NCBI GenBank assembly: GCA_020796225.1
Contig: CM036759.1
Location: 68,142,590-68,206,589 of the forward strand
Direction of reading: 5' to 3'
Length of the DNA stretch: 64,000 bases
Source of the DNA: Arion vulgaris
Lineage: Eukaryota > Mollusca > Gastropoda > Stylommatophora > Arionidae
Shown: one piece after another, positions 44,023-53,689 of the stretch
Layout of the letters: each line of letters starts with the position of its first letter
Position numbering within the stretch: position 1 is the first letter of the stretch
Program-made: the position numbers and the translations under genes
Notes under the pieces: generated by a model
The model's input: the letters and a program-made list of their open reading frames with translations, nothing else
Databases searched by the model: none
Told to the model about the DNA's origin: nothing

Positions 44023-44313
44023 GTGAACAGGCACCCCCACACTGCAGAGCACATACTTGAAGACTTCCCCGAATATGATTTTGGAAATAGTCACTCTAAA
44101 AGTCTAACAACAGAGCAAACTGTTGAACTTGTTCTGAATGAATCTGAAGATGAATTAGACTTAGACTGTGATTATTCTGATAAGGATATCGAAAGTGAAC
44201 AAGATGATCATTTATACATCCAAGAATTGTTTGAATCAACTGATGTTCAAGTTATATATGTTCAATCTGGAGAACGAGCTACGTTACCTGGGGTAGTCCG
44301 GGCACAGCCCTAG
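44023..44313 (+). pseudogene. acidic ORF, possibly the start of a piggyBac-type transposase
   Basis: A 96-codon frame contains LTTEQTVELVLNESEDELDL and DIESEQDDHLY. An N-terminus with 'T.E.....L.ES.DE..' and an acidic run is common in piggyBac-like transposases, but the catalytic region is absent and the match is by general appearance only. No TTAA-flanked borders were found. It could equally be a different fragment. Confidence 0.3.
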
Positions 44314-44319
44314 TAATAT

Positions 44320-45010
44320 ATCAAGTAAATTTTAAAAAGTTTAGTAATCTGCAAAAAATTATTAAGCAGGAATAACGGAGTTGATGGGGTAAGTTAATAA
44401 CAAATTATAGAGCACTTAATTGTGGACGTCTGTAGCTTAAGTGGTAGCAAGTTCAATCACAATTCAAGTGTATCCAGGTACACAATACTAAATTATTGTG
44501 TTTTTAATATTACTCTGATATGTGTTGCTTTTACTCAGGGGCTTGGGCTGGGAGGGCAGGCGGCCAGGTTCAAGGTTAATCTTGATCAGTTATCCGTTTT
44601 CCTGTTTCCATAGATGTCATGTTTATTACAGCGTGGGTCATTGACCACCCCCTTCCCTCTGTCCACTTCTCTTAGTCCACCTTCTACAACATGCAAGAGG
44701 AGACAGTGTTTCATTTTATTTGTTCGTCCATAATGAATTTAAGCATAGTCATGATATCTCTTTGACAAATTTTTGTGTGAAGACTTGCTTTCCTTATCCC
44801 TAGTGTCTATTGCCTTTCAGGCGAGCTTTACTCCGACTTCAGAGGTACCTGTAAATTAGATCCTCAAGTAACGGATCTAGGTTTCCTGTAGCTGTTGCAT
44901 ACCGTGTTCTCAGCAAAGCATTTTTACCCTAGCTGGATTCGAACTCTTACAATTTCCAGGACAAGCGGTCACTAACGCAGTGTGTTATTTGCTTCACTAT
45001 CTGCGACCCC
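44320..45010. other. intron sequence, little recognised
   Basis: 44800-44860 resembles part of SINE-2 (ctccgacttcagaggta). Nothing else is evident. Confidence 0.4.
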
Positions 45011-45014
45011 TTGA

Positions 45015-45245
45015 GAGCTGCAGTAGCACAGTTGTTAGTGAACTTACTTCTTAGGCTAAGTGGTCCAGGTTCAATTCCACAGTGGGCTCGGAATATTTTT
45101 CTAACTCTAACAGCTCTCAGGTCGACCTAGCCTCAATTGGGTACCAGGAAAAACATTGGGAAATAAAGACAGCTGGCGTGATGTTGATCACATGACCCAT
45201 CATGTGTCGACTGTCAATGAAAAATAAGGGCCTAACAAGTATTAC
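45015..45245 (+). mobile_element. SINE-5 copy
   Basis: tRNA-like head (gcacagttgttagtgaact, box B ggttcaattcc at about 45068-45078), then cagctctcaggtcgacctag and tcaatgaaaaataagggcct. Second copy at 49245-49475. Confidence 0.78.
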
Positions 45246-45840
45246 CGAATATAGCATGGGTGGTGCCGGGGCCCGTAAAGGAAGCAAAGAATAGTAAAGA
45301 AGAGGTGTAGGACCAAGGAAGCTACCTAGTAAATAAAAAGCATAGCAGAAATTGGATGTGCTGACCCCCTTGTAAGTGCATAACTGGCACAACGTACAAT
45401 CGCTCTTGGCTCAGATCACATACAAATCACAAAGAGGGGTTAAGAAGTGATTTTTTTTTTTTTCTTTCGTCCGCTTTCAACTCAGACGAGTTTCATCTCT
45501 GAAACTGATTTTTGCGTGAAAATCTGTTTTTTTCCAATATCTTACAATGGCAGCAGCGTGCACATTGTAAATTACTTTACACTGGCAGCCGTGTGCTCAA
45601 TGTACACTGTAATTAGTATTCCCTCGCCATACAGGCAGATTTTCTCCGACTTCAGAGGTACTCACGTTATCGTCCTGAGTAAGACCAGGGGACTCGAACA
45701 AATGCCGGACAGTAGGTTCGAACCCGAGCTATGAGGCGTCTCACAGCTAGCAGGCCGAGCTACTATCAACTACTCTAGGCAGTCCCCCATAGAAGTGATT
45801 GATATGGAACGTTCAAAGAAGAATTACCCACTATACTTCA
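45246..45840 (+). mobile_element. SINE-3 copy split by SINE-2
   Basis: The body is at 45255-45451 and the last bases (gatatggaacgttcaaagaa) at 45800-45825. Confidence 0.82.
45443..45799 (-). mobile_element. SINE-2 copy nested in SINE-3, TSD agaagtgat
   Basis: The insert 45452-45790 is flanked by agaagtgat at 45443-45451 and 45791-45799. Poly-A (as T run) at 45452-45463 and box B gggttcgaacc in reverse near 45715-45725. Confidence 0.9.
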
Positions 45841-45880
45841 AGGTATGAAAAAGGGTTTCCGTTACGTTTAATTCACTTAA

Positions 45881-46446
45881 CCCCTTACAATTGTGATCAT
45901 TCACTTATCTGCAACCCCTTACAATTGTGATCATTCACTTATCTGCAACCCCTTACAATTGTGATCATTCACTTATCTGCAACCCCTTACAATTGTGATC
46001 ATTCACTTATCTGCAACCCCTTACAATTGTGATCATTCACTTATCTGCAACCCCTTACAATTGTGATCATTCACTTATCTGCAACCCCTTACAATTGTGA
46101 TCATTCACTTATCTGCAACCCCTTACAATTGTGATCATTCACTTATCTGCAACCCCTTACAATTGTGATCATTCACTTATCTGCAACCCCTTACAATTGT
46201 GATCATTCACTTATCTGCAACCCCTTACAATTGTGATCATTCACTTATCTGCAACCCCTTACAATTGTGATCATTCACTTATCTGCAACCCCTTACAATT
46301 GTGATCATTCACTTATCTGCAACCCCTTACAATTGTGATCATTCACTTATCTGCAACCCCTTACAATTGTGATCATTCACTTATCTGCAACCCCTTACAA
46401 TTGTGATCATTCACTTATCTGCAACCCCTTACAATTGTGATAATTC
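45881..46446. repeat. 34-bp array, 16 apparently identical units plus a partial
   Basis: The unit is ccccttacaattgtgatcat plus tcacttatctgcaa. Full units run 45881-46424 with no visible difference; the last partial unit ends 15 bp from the donor of exon 46463-47034. Confidence 0.97.
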
Positions 46447-46462
46447 AGAAAACAAATAATAC

Positions 46463-47034
46463 CTGCTCTTGAGGTTCTTCCTCCTCATCTGAAGCAAATG
46501 GGTTCAGAGACTGTTTCTGAGATGGTAGAGTTTGATTCAAGATTACGCGAGGTGGACTTGGAGCTTGAGCTTGTTTCCGAGATGGTAGGGTTCGATTCAA
46601 GGTTACGGGAGATGGACTTGTAGTTGGTTTCTGAGACTGTTGTAGAGTTTGATTCAAGATTGATCGAGGCGGACTTGGAGCTGGTTTCTTTTTGTTATAT
46701 CTTCCTGTTTCAGCCTGTGCTACCGAGAGTTCCGGTGGTTGAATTGTGAAAGGAAGAGCTACAGATGGTTCTTCAGGGCTTTGCAGTGATGGTGGTGTAG
46801 GAACATCAGGTGCTCTGATCTTTTTCTTAGGAAGTTGAGGTTGAGTTGAAGGAGCAGGATCACTTCCAGTTGGTGAAGATTTATCGACAGGTAAATCTAG
46901 TGCAGACTTCCTCAATCTGGGTGATAATGATGATGACAGCAATGAAGAAGAAGAAGATGAGGATCGTCTGGTTGATGGTTTATAACTGTACATTTCTTCG
47001 GATATCCTTTGCTCATCCTCGTCGTTACGTTCAC
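46463..47034 (-). CDS. EHBP1: EHBP1-like large exon: acidic, Ser/Pro-rich linker with NPF motif
   Basis: A 572-bp exon (190 codons plus 2 bases), phase 1 to phase 0. The acceptor is acaactttcag and the donor CAG|gtatta. It starts with acidic NDEDEQRISEE, then a run of seven serines, then proline-rich sequence. Three imperfect repeats of about 22 residues each contain (I/T)LN(Q/R)TL, and two of them PSPPR, a possible SH3-ligand motif. Near the end is NPFASDEEEE: NPF followed by acid residues is the classical EH-domain ligand, expected in an EHD-binding protein. The exon is predicted to be disordered. A near-perfect 34-bp array starts about 15 bp past the donor in the intron. Confidence 0.92.
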
Positions 47035-47039
47035 CTGAA

Positions 47040-47765
47040 AGTTGTAAAAATGGTAAAGAGTCACTCAAGGTGTGTCCTATGCTTGGTTAACTCAAATCAA
47101 AATATCATTTTAAGTACAACAAAATTAGAAAAATGTCCATTTAGTCATAACGGCCAGAAAAGAACGGCTGTAAATTTGTTTACACAGGAAAAATATGTTA
47201 AAAGTGTGAGCGACTGGGTCGGGAAAAAATGTACACAAGTTTGGCTCTCTTGTCTTTACAGACGGTCAATTGGCAAGTGTTTTACAGTGACAACTTCTGA
47301 GTTTGTGCTCGTCTCTCTTGCCTTTCGACGCAACCCTACGTGTCTTGTGACCATTCCTTTCCATGTTGTATCCGAGCCATAAGCAAGGATGACGTGACTT
47401 CTCCATTTATCTCTAGTTATGGGGAATGTGCCTTGTCCATTTTGCACAAACTCTACCCTACTGTTTCATCCAACTGGAAGATAAAGTCCATACGTTTGGA
47501 ATCAAGCAGAGGGGATACCAGAAGATGGAATAAAACACACACATAACATTCAACTGCCTTAGAGCCCCCACCTCCGGATTTGTGGTCAAGGTTTATGCCT
47601 CTAGCCTTCTGCCTAACCGTGCTGACCCACAAGGCATTGGGGATTTTCTATCAGAGTTTACTCCCCTAGCCACTAGCTCCCCTGAGCCCTCTCTCCCCAA
47701 CACAGTGTGGTTAACAGTTGCAGAGGGTACTGTCTACTGTTAGCAGATGAAACTAACTAACAAGA
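47040..47765. other. intron sequence between two EHBP1 exons, nothing recognised
   Basis: Unique-looking sequence; no exon or element seen. Confidence 0.45.
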
Positions 47766-47769
47766 ACAA

Positions 47770-48030
47770 AGAGGTCATCAAAAGCCGAAGGATTGACTTC
47801 ATTGCACCAGGATTTACCTCATATGGCTCTGTCCCTCTCCCCAGAAATGACACGCCACCTCCCGAGAGTATTGCATAAAGCACAAACTCCGTAGCTCAGG
47901 CAAGAACCCAAGGGATCTACAGAAAAATACACTTGTGAACAAAACAGCATGGTTCAGATACGTACTCAGACCTTCAGAGCGCAAGGCAAAGGCTTAACTA
48001 CTTAACCACAGAGATCACCACTGAAATTGA
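47770..48030 (-). mobile_element. SINE-4 copy
   Basis: Reverse of the body and head, from gattgacttcattgcaccag to cttaactacttaaccacag. Confidence 0.82.
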
Positions 48031-48304
48031 AAATCCTGGCATATCCTTTACAGAACGTAGCAATCAACAACAGTAAACGAGTTGTCGATTTTCTATACAC
48101 TACTTATAAGTTCAGTAGTTTGCCATTGCTTTCTGAACAGTGAGGTCTATTTTACCATTCGTAAAAATTCAAGGGAACTAATTTGCTTCCAAACTTGCCC
48201 GCCACAGACTTTGAACCAGGTATGCTTGAGTTGTGATCGAGCTCACTGCTACTTCAGCTACAGGTGATCACCTATATCTAAGAAGAAAGATATGAATAAC
48301 TTAC

Positions 48305-48491
48305 CAAGTGTATAGGTACTATCTCTAGTACTCTGTCCAATTTGATGAACTGCAAGTGTTTTTCCTGTGAAGTAGGCTCGTAGTTGATGTAAATATGTCA
48401 AGATACTCAGTTTGTCAGGAACAGAGAAATGTACCATGTCGGAAGGCTCAATAACTTTCAGAATACCAAGTCTGGCTGCTGCATCAAATGC
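48305..48491 (-). CDS. EHBP1: EHBP1-like exon: CH domain, C-terminal half
   Basis: A 187-bp exon, phase 0 to phase 1, acceptor ccccacag and donor gtaagtt. It begins AFDAAARLGI and contains IEPSDMV and VPDKLSILTYLHQLRAYF, the final helices of the CH domain. The EPSDMV...PDKL(S/T)..TYL.Q.RA.F pattern is diagnostic for EHBP1 and its paralogs. The domain ends with FTGK, and the exon ends in a short polar tail whose last Gly codon is split with the next exon. CH-domain length summed over three exons is about 105 residues, which is normal. Confidence 0.95.
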
Positions 48492-48554
48492 CTGTGGGGA
48501 GTCAGCAAATAATTAGAAACATAAATCTGTCGGTAAAATGTCTTTAAAAAAATG

Positions 48555-48810
48555 GGGAGTGGTCTAAAGTTGAAGTATTGACGTCACAGCACAAAGTTTT
48601 CCACAGATGGCTCCGTCCCTGTCGGCAGAAATGGTATGCCATTTGATAAAAGAGTTGCACAATGCACAACTCAGTAGCTCCAACAACAATCCTATGGATC
48701 TCATAAGAAAATTGCACATGTAATTCAGTCTGGATTTGAAGATACAACCTTCAGAACAACAGACAAATGTCTTAATTAACCACTTCATCATTGAGACCTC
48801 TCTAAAATGT
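48555..48810 (-). mobile_element. SINE-4 copy, diverged
   Basis: gatggctccgtccctgtcgg, agagttgcacaatgcacaac and ttaattaaccacttcat in order. Confidence 0.78.
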
Positions 48811-48934
48811 AGTGAGAGCAAGTAGGAAGCAAAAATGTCAAGTCATTTAATGACAACAATAAAGATTTGTAAGAACCCCAGGGAAGCAACTGAGCCAATG
48901 AATATGATCAATAAATAAACAGTTAAACAAATAT

Positions 48935-49255
48935 TAGAGAGACACAGTAGCGTAGTTGTTCGTGAAGATGACAGACACAGTAATGTAGTTGTTAGTGAAG
49001 ATGACAGACACAGTAGTGTAGTTGTTCGTGAAGATGACAGACACAGCAGCGTAGTTGTTAGTGAAGATGATAGACACAGTAGCGTAGTTGTTAGTGAAGA
49101 TGATAGACACAGTAGTGTAGTTGTTAGTGTAGATGATAGACACAGTAGCGTAGTTGTTAGTGAAGATGATAGACACAGTAGCGTAAGTAGTGCAGTGAAG
49201 ATGAAGACACAGTAGTGTAGTTGTTAGTGAAGATGACAAACGCAGTAGTGTAGTT
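48935..49255 (+). repeat. 33-bp minisatellite grown from a SINE-5 head
   Basis: About ten units of gacacagtag(c/t)gtagttgt plus tagtgaagatga(c/t)a. The last unit runs into the SINE-5 body at 49255 (tagtgacctcgcttcctaag). Confidence 0.9.
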
Positions 49256-49475
49256 GTTAGTGACCTCGCTTCCTAAGCTAGTGGTCTGGGTTCAATCCCA
49301 CACTGGCTGTAGAATTTGTTCCAACCGTAACGACTCTCAGGTCGATCTAACCTCACTTCGGTACCAGGAAAAGCACTGGGAAGTAATGGTGACCGACGTG
49401 ATATTGACCATATCATTTATTGTGTGCCGATGGTCAATGAAAAATATGGGCCTAACACTGTATTGTCCCTATATG
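49245..49475 (+). mobile_element. SINE-5 copy
   Basis: Box A-like gtagttgttagtgacc, box B gggttcaatccc (49290-49301), body as in 45015-45245. Confidence 0.82.
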
Positions 49476-49718
49476 CCACATGGTATTTTTTTAAAAACAA
49501 AAAGCTACAAAAAGAACAAGAGCTACAACATCATATCGACACCTTATATTATAACTGTAACAAATATGACATAAACATAGCCAAAACTGAGGTAATGAAT
49601 ATAGGAAGGAAACATAATACACTAAACATCAACATCAATGGCAATACAATAGAGCAAGTACAGGAATTCAAGTACCTAGGAAGTATATTTACAGAGGATG
49701 GAAGACTCAACAGAGAGA

Positions 49719-49980
49719 TACAGGGTGTTCAAGATAATTGCAGCCCCATTGACAATTCGAAACATGCCAGGTACACATTGAGTTGTGTTTATTTACTATT
49801 TAAACCGGTTCTGACTAGCTCGTCCCACGTCACATTTGTTCATCGCCCCTTCCCGCACTACAATTACACACCGTCACACAACCTTGACCTATACTACATC
49901 ATAACTGAACCTTCTCATTTCCATACATATATGCCAGATTAGCTTCATTCATGGGCTGCTTTTAAGTTGAACACCCTGTA
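49719..49980 (-). mobile_element. TA-flanked MITE in a LINE reading frame
   Basis: Same 262-bp element as 31330-31596, in reverse. Removing it and one TA gives gagatagaaactagag, which restores the LINE frame. Confidence 0.92.
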
Positions 49981-50338
49981 GAAACTAGAGTCCAGAAAGC
50001 AAATGCAATAACCTACTAACTAGCGCCACTACTTAGACATCCAAACATCTCACTGACAGCTAAACAACAGTTGATCAACAGCATCTTCATACCCACTCTA
50101 TGTTATCAATGCCAAACATGGACAATGAATAAGAAACATACACAGAAAATGGCAACATGCGAAATGAGATGTCTCCGCAAAGTCACCAACAACACAAGAA
50201 TCGACAGAGTGACAAATACCAGCATCAGAGAAAAGGTTGGAACAAGACTGTACTTGAATTATATAGCAAAACAGAGAATGAAGTGGTTTGGCCACTTAGT
50301 AAGAATGCGAACAGACCAAACTGCCTATGAAGCTTTCC

Positions 50339-50694
50339 ACAACTGAATTCAGTTTCAGTTTCAGTTTGGAATATCTTCATTGCACTCGGACATGTCCATA
50401 GGTGCTCCGATCTCCTTCGCAATATCTCCATCAGCGTCCAGCGACTGACCATACCAGTTCTATTTTGATTGATGAGCCTACTCGTATACCTGTTGTACCG
50501 TTCTTTTCTTGCCACACCAATCTTCAAACCCAGTTCTCGCAATCTAGTAGTTGACGTGGATTGGTTTAGATGAAGGTCTTCTGCGCCACGCCTATGAGGG
50601 CGTTCACGATGTCAGCTCTGTCCATTGGCTGGCCATCTGATATAGCGGCAGAGCCAGTCAGCCTGTCTGTTCTCTCATTGCCAACGACAACAAC
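50339..50694 (-). mobile_element. SINE-8 copy (346 bp) in a LINE, TSD acaac
   Basis: The insert 50344-50689 is flanked by acaac. It has a (cagttt)n tail at 50350-50370 and the core ggagatcggagcac, acatgtcc in reverse. The LINE frame is continuous across the empty site. Confidence 0.85.
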
Positions 50695-50924
50695 AGAATG
50701 TCAGGAAGGAAGGCGAGAGGAAGACCGAGGAAAAGGTGGATAGATAACATACTTGAATTCTGCCAGGGGAATAAGAAAACCATCGCACAAGTCACCAGAG
50801 AAGCGCAAGACAAATACATAAAACCACGACACTGGGCTAACAACCCAGTAACAGTGTGCCGACGCAAAAAGATTTTTTAAAAGGGGGCCGTTTACTTTTC
50901 AAATTTTTTTAAAAACAAGTATTT

Positions 50925-51070
50925 GGGGTTTCCGGACAAAACAAATTACCAAATACAGGATTCGAACCATAAACTGTTATTTCTTACGGCACCCATTGCC
51001 TGGCTATACAATACAAGATTTTTTAAGAACACTTTTGAATGCTTGGAGAGTTAGCTGGCTGTGTTTTTAA
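50925..51070 (-). mobile_element. SINE-9 fragment
   Basis: Shares aggattcgaac and ttgcctggc-type sequence with 17215-17330. Confidence 0.45.
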
Positions 51071-51099
51071 AAACAATTGTATTGTAGGGTTAACAATCA

Positions 51100-51170
51100 T
51101 CATCAAGTAGCTTGTCCCATCCGGAACTTGGCTCCCATGACAGCAGTCCTGAGATATTAGGCTAAGCAAT
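51100..51170 (-). mobile_element. small LINE fragment
   Basis: gtagcttgtcccatccggaa and cttggctcccatgacagcag match 31597-31640. Confidence 0.6.
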
Positions 51171-51289
51171 GGGTGCCTAAAAATAAAATGGTTTGTGGTT
51201 TGAATTTGGTGTTTGGAAATTTATTTTTTCCGAAACCCCGATACTTGTTCCACGTCTATTTATTGATAGCTATCCAGGGTCTTTGTTCA

Positions 51290-52080
51290 CTGGGGTCCAG
51301 GGTCTTTGTCTGTTGGGGGTCAAGGGGTCTTTGTCCGTTGGTGGGACAGGGTCTTTGTCCATTGGGGGACAGGGTCTTTGTCTGTTGGGGGTCCAGGGTC
51401 TTTGTCTGTTGGGGGTCCAGGGTCATTGTCCGTTGGGGGACAGGGTCTTTGTCTGTTGGGGTTCAGGGTCTTTGTCTGTTGGGGGTTCAGGGGTCTTTGT
51501 CTGTTGGGGGACAGGGTCTTTGTCTGTTGGGGTTCAAGGGTCTTTGTCTGTTGGGGGTTCAGGGTCTTTGTCTGTTGGGGGTTCAGGGTCTTTGTCTGTT
51601 GGGGTTCAGGGGTCTTTGTCCGTTGGGGGTCCAGGGTCATTGTCCGTTGGGGGACAGGGTCTTTGTCTGTTGGGGGTTCAGGGTCTTTGTCTGTTGGGGG
51701 ACAGGGTCTTTGTCTGTTGGGGGTTCAGGGTCTTTGTCTGTTGGGGTCCAGGGTCTTTGTCTGTTGGGGGTCCAGGGTCTTTGTCTGTTGGGGTCCAGGG
51801 TCTTTGTCTGTTGGGGGTCCAGGGTCTTTGTCTGTTGGGGGTCCAGGGGTCTTTGTCTGTTGGGGGTCCAGAGGTCTTTGTCTGTTGGGGTCCAGGGTCT
51901 TTGTCTGTTGGGGGTCCAGGGTCTTTGTCTGTTGGGGGTCCAGGGTCTTTGTCTGTTGGGGGTCCAGGGTCTTTGTCTGTTGGGGTCCAGGGTCTTTGTC
52001 TGTTGGGGGTCCAGGGGTCTTTGTCTGTTGGGGGTCCAGAGGTCTTTGTCTGTTGGGGTCCAGGGTCATTGTCCGTTGGG
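51290..52080. repeat. G-rich 23-25 bp array, about 33 units
   Basis: The unit is gtctttgtctgttgggg with ttcag or tccag and G runs of 3-5. Frames stay open for over 300 codons because stops are absent from the unit; not a gene. G runs could form G-quadruplexes on the plus (template) strand. Confidence 0.96.
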
Positions 52081-52084
52081 GTTA

Positions 52085-52470
52085 AGTACTCATCTCTCGT
52101 TTCAAAGGTACTTGGTTCGCTCCCTTGTGGAGCCATCGAGGTATCCTATCGGAGACGGACAATAAAACGTAGGTTCCATGTTCAATTTAAGCATATAAAA
52201 GAGCCCTTTGCAGCTCAAAATTGAGAAGAGCAGGCTGGAAAGACGATGTCAGAGTAAATTTCATTAGTAAATTAGAAGAAGTTTTAAAAAATTAAAATCC
52301 TACAAAATATTACAATTTCACCATCTTTAAAATTAAACCAGGGAACCTCGCAGGTGCTACAGAGTTCATTCACTGTCGCTGAGATCTTTATGTGTAAGAA
52401 AGAGATTGGAGCACATATGGTAACTCACCAAAGTGCAATGATGATAGTCCTATCAATCAATCAAATGATT
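52085..52470 (+). mobile_element. SINE-1 copy
   Basis: Box B ggttcgctccc (52113-52123), tcctatcggagacgg, core gagattggagcacatatggt and gtgcaatgatgatagtccta, (atca)n tail. Confidence 0.85.
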
Positions 52471-52534
52471 GCTATCCAAGTAAGAAATAAGAAAATCAAT
52501 ATCTGCATCCTGGTACCGCTAAACATTAATAAAT

Positions 52535-52735
52535 GTAAAATTCTTCTTCTTCTTCTGCACTTCACCACGACAGACATTCTGGGAATCTCTGAAACAAGAT
52601 GGAAAGGGATAGACAAAATGAAGCTGCACACAGGTGAAATGCTCTTGTTCTCAGGGCAAAAAGAAGAAAGCACACACATCATAGTAAAGGAGTTGCTCTC
52701 ATGTTGTCTAAACAAGCACAAAAATCACTAATAGA
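52535..52735 (+). mobile_element. LINE endonuclease-domain fragment
   Basis: Encodes TTDILGISETRWKGIDKM and LLFSGQKE, the 'DILG(I/L)SE.RW.G' and 'YSG' blocks of the apurinic-type endonuclease. It is next to the CH-domain micro-exon. Confidence 0.8.
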
Positions 52736-52752
52736 ATATAACTGTCACTTAC

Positions 52753-52801
52753 AATTTTATTATTGCCCATGATATCATCCGAATCAAGATTTGCAAAATT
52801 G
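52753..52801 (-). CDS. EHBP1: EHBP1-like exon: CH domain, middle micro-exon
   Basis: A 49-bp exon. Its first base completes the Ile codon started in 55281-55444, and it then reads NFANLDSDDIMGNNKI, ending in phase 0 at gtaagtg. This aligns with the 'DY.SLNP.DI.ENNK' stretch of EHBP1 CH domains. The acceptor is ttattttcag. It lies between a LINE endonuclease fragment (52535-52735) and the foldback element (52973-53625), so this very short exon is embedded in inserted DNA. Phase and homology agree with both neighbouring exons. Confidence 0.9.
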
Positions 52802-52968
52802 CTGAAAATAAACCAACACAAACAAAATGGAGAACATGTCAAGTTAATTGTGATATGAAAATACAGTCATCTTTTCTGACTTCTCAAACATATCAAAGAA
52901 ATGGATTGAGTTTTTCTGTAAAACAATTTACTCCAGATAAACTTTTATTTTTGTCTGTTTCCAAGCTA

Positions 52969-53629
52969 TTAAGGGGGATTCGGTAGTGTGGGGATCATGA
53001 AGCTATTTTCGTTGTTTTCACATTAATGTAAAATTTGTCTAACCATTTTAAAAGATTATGACTTAGAATAGTAGAAAAAAATTAATTTTAAAAAATGTTT
53101 AAGCGTTGCCATGGAAACAATACAAAATGGCAGCCAAAAACAAAATTTCAAATCCCTAAGGCTCTGAATCTAATGAATGTAAATAAATTATGTTTTCACT
53201 CTAAGGTGCAATTGTAATATCTAAAATATTACACATGATTTTTAGAATATATTAAATATTTAATTTTTTATAAATTTTTGGTGAAAATTCCCTCAAAATT
53301 CGGTCAAAAAAGCTGTTTTTTGGGGGTGTGTTTACCCAAAAATTCAAAACAAATGTAATATTTAATATATCCTAAAAATCATGTGTAAAATTTTAGATAT
53401 TACAATTGCTCACCTTAGAGTGAAAACAGAATTTATTTATATTCATTAACTTCAGAGCCTTAGGATTTGAAATTTGTGTTTAGCGGCCATTTTTTTCCAT
53501 GGCAAGCGCTGACATTTATTTTTTTACTTATTTTTTTCTACTATTCTAAGTCATAATCTTTCAAAACTGTTATACAAATTCTACATTAATACCAAAGCAA
53601 CGCAAAAATTCAAGACCAGAATCCCTTAA
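52969..53629. mobile_element. foldback MITE (653 bp) with TTAA target duplication
   Basis: The element 52973-53625 is flanked by TTAA. Its ends (gggggattcggt and accagaatccc) are inverted, and the two halves are imperfect reverse complements through most of their length: for example tgcaattgtaatatctaaaa (53210-53229) against ttttagatattacaattgct (53391-53410), and attatgacttagaatagtag against ctactattctaagtcataat. The loop is near 53300-53340. AT-rich, no coding capacity. Confidence 0.9.
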
Positions 53630-53689
53630 TTTTGTTTGTGTTTGTCAGTTGCAGTATTTGCATGTAGCTTATAAACGCCGCTTTCATCG

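Larger units (their letters stand above)
49500..50870 (+). mobile_element. LINE RT C-terminal half with MITE and SINE-8 insertions
   Basis: Encodes INIAKTEVMNIG, QEFKYLGSIFTEDGR (RT thumb-proximal motif), then after the MITE ETRVQKANAI, IPTLCYQCQTW, EMRCLRKV and MKWFGHLVRM; after the SINE-8 it continues with MSGRKARGRPRKRWIDN. Insertions: 49719-49980 and 50344-50689. An additional frameshift lies near 50010. Confidence 0.87.

Noticed and set aside
46846..47382. 178-codon plus-strand frame overlapping the NPF exon
   Set aside because: It is the antisense of the EHBP1 exon, which has family similarity, splice sites and correct phase on the minus strand.
51173..52224. Two overlapping reading frames over 300 codons rich in LCLLGVQG or SLSVGGPG repeats
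   Set aside because: They follow the G-rich 23-25 bp array, whose unit lacks stop codons in several frames; no start, splice or family evidence.
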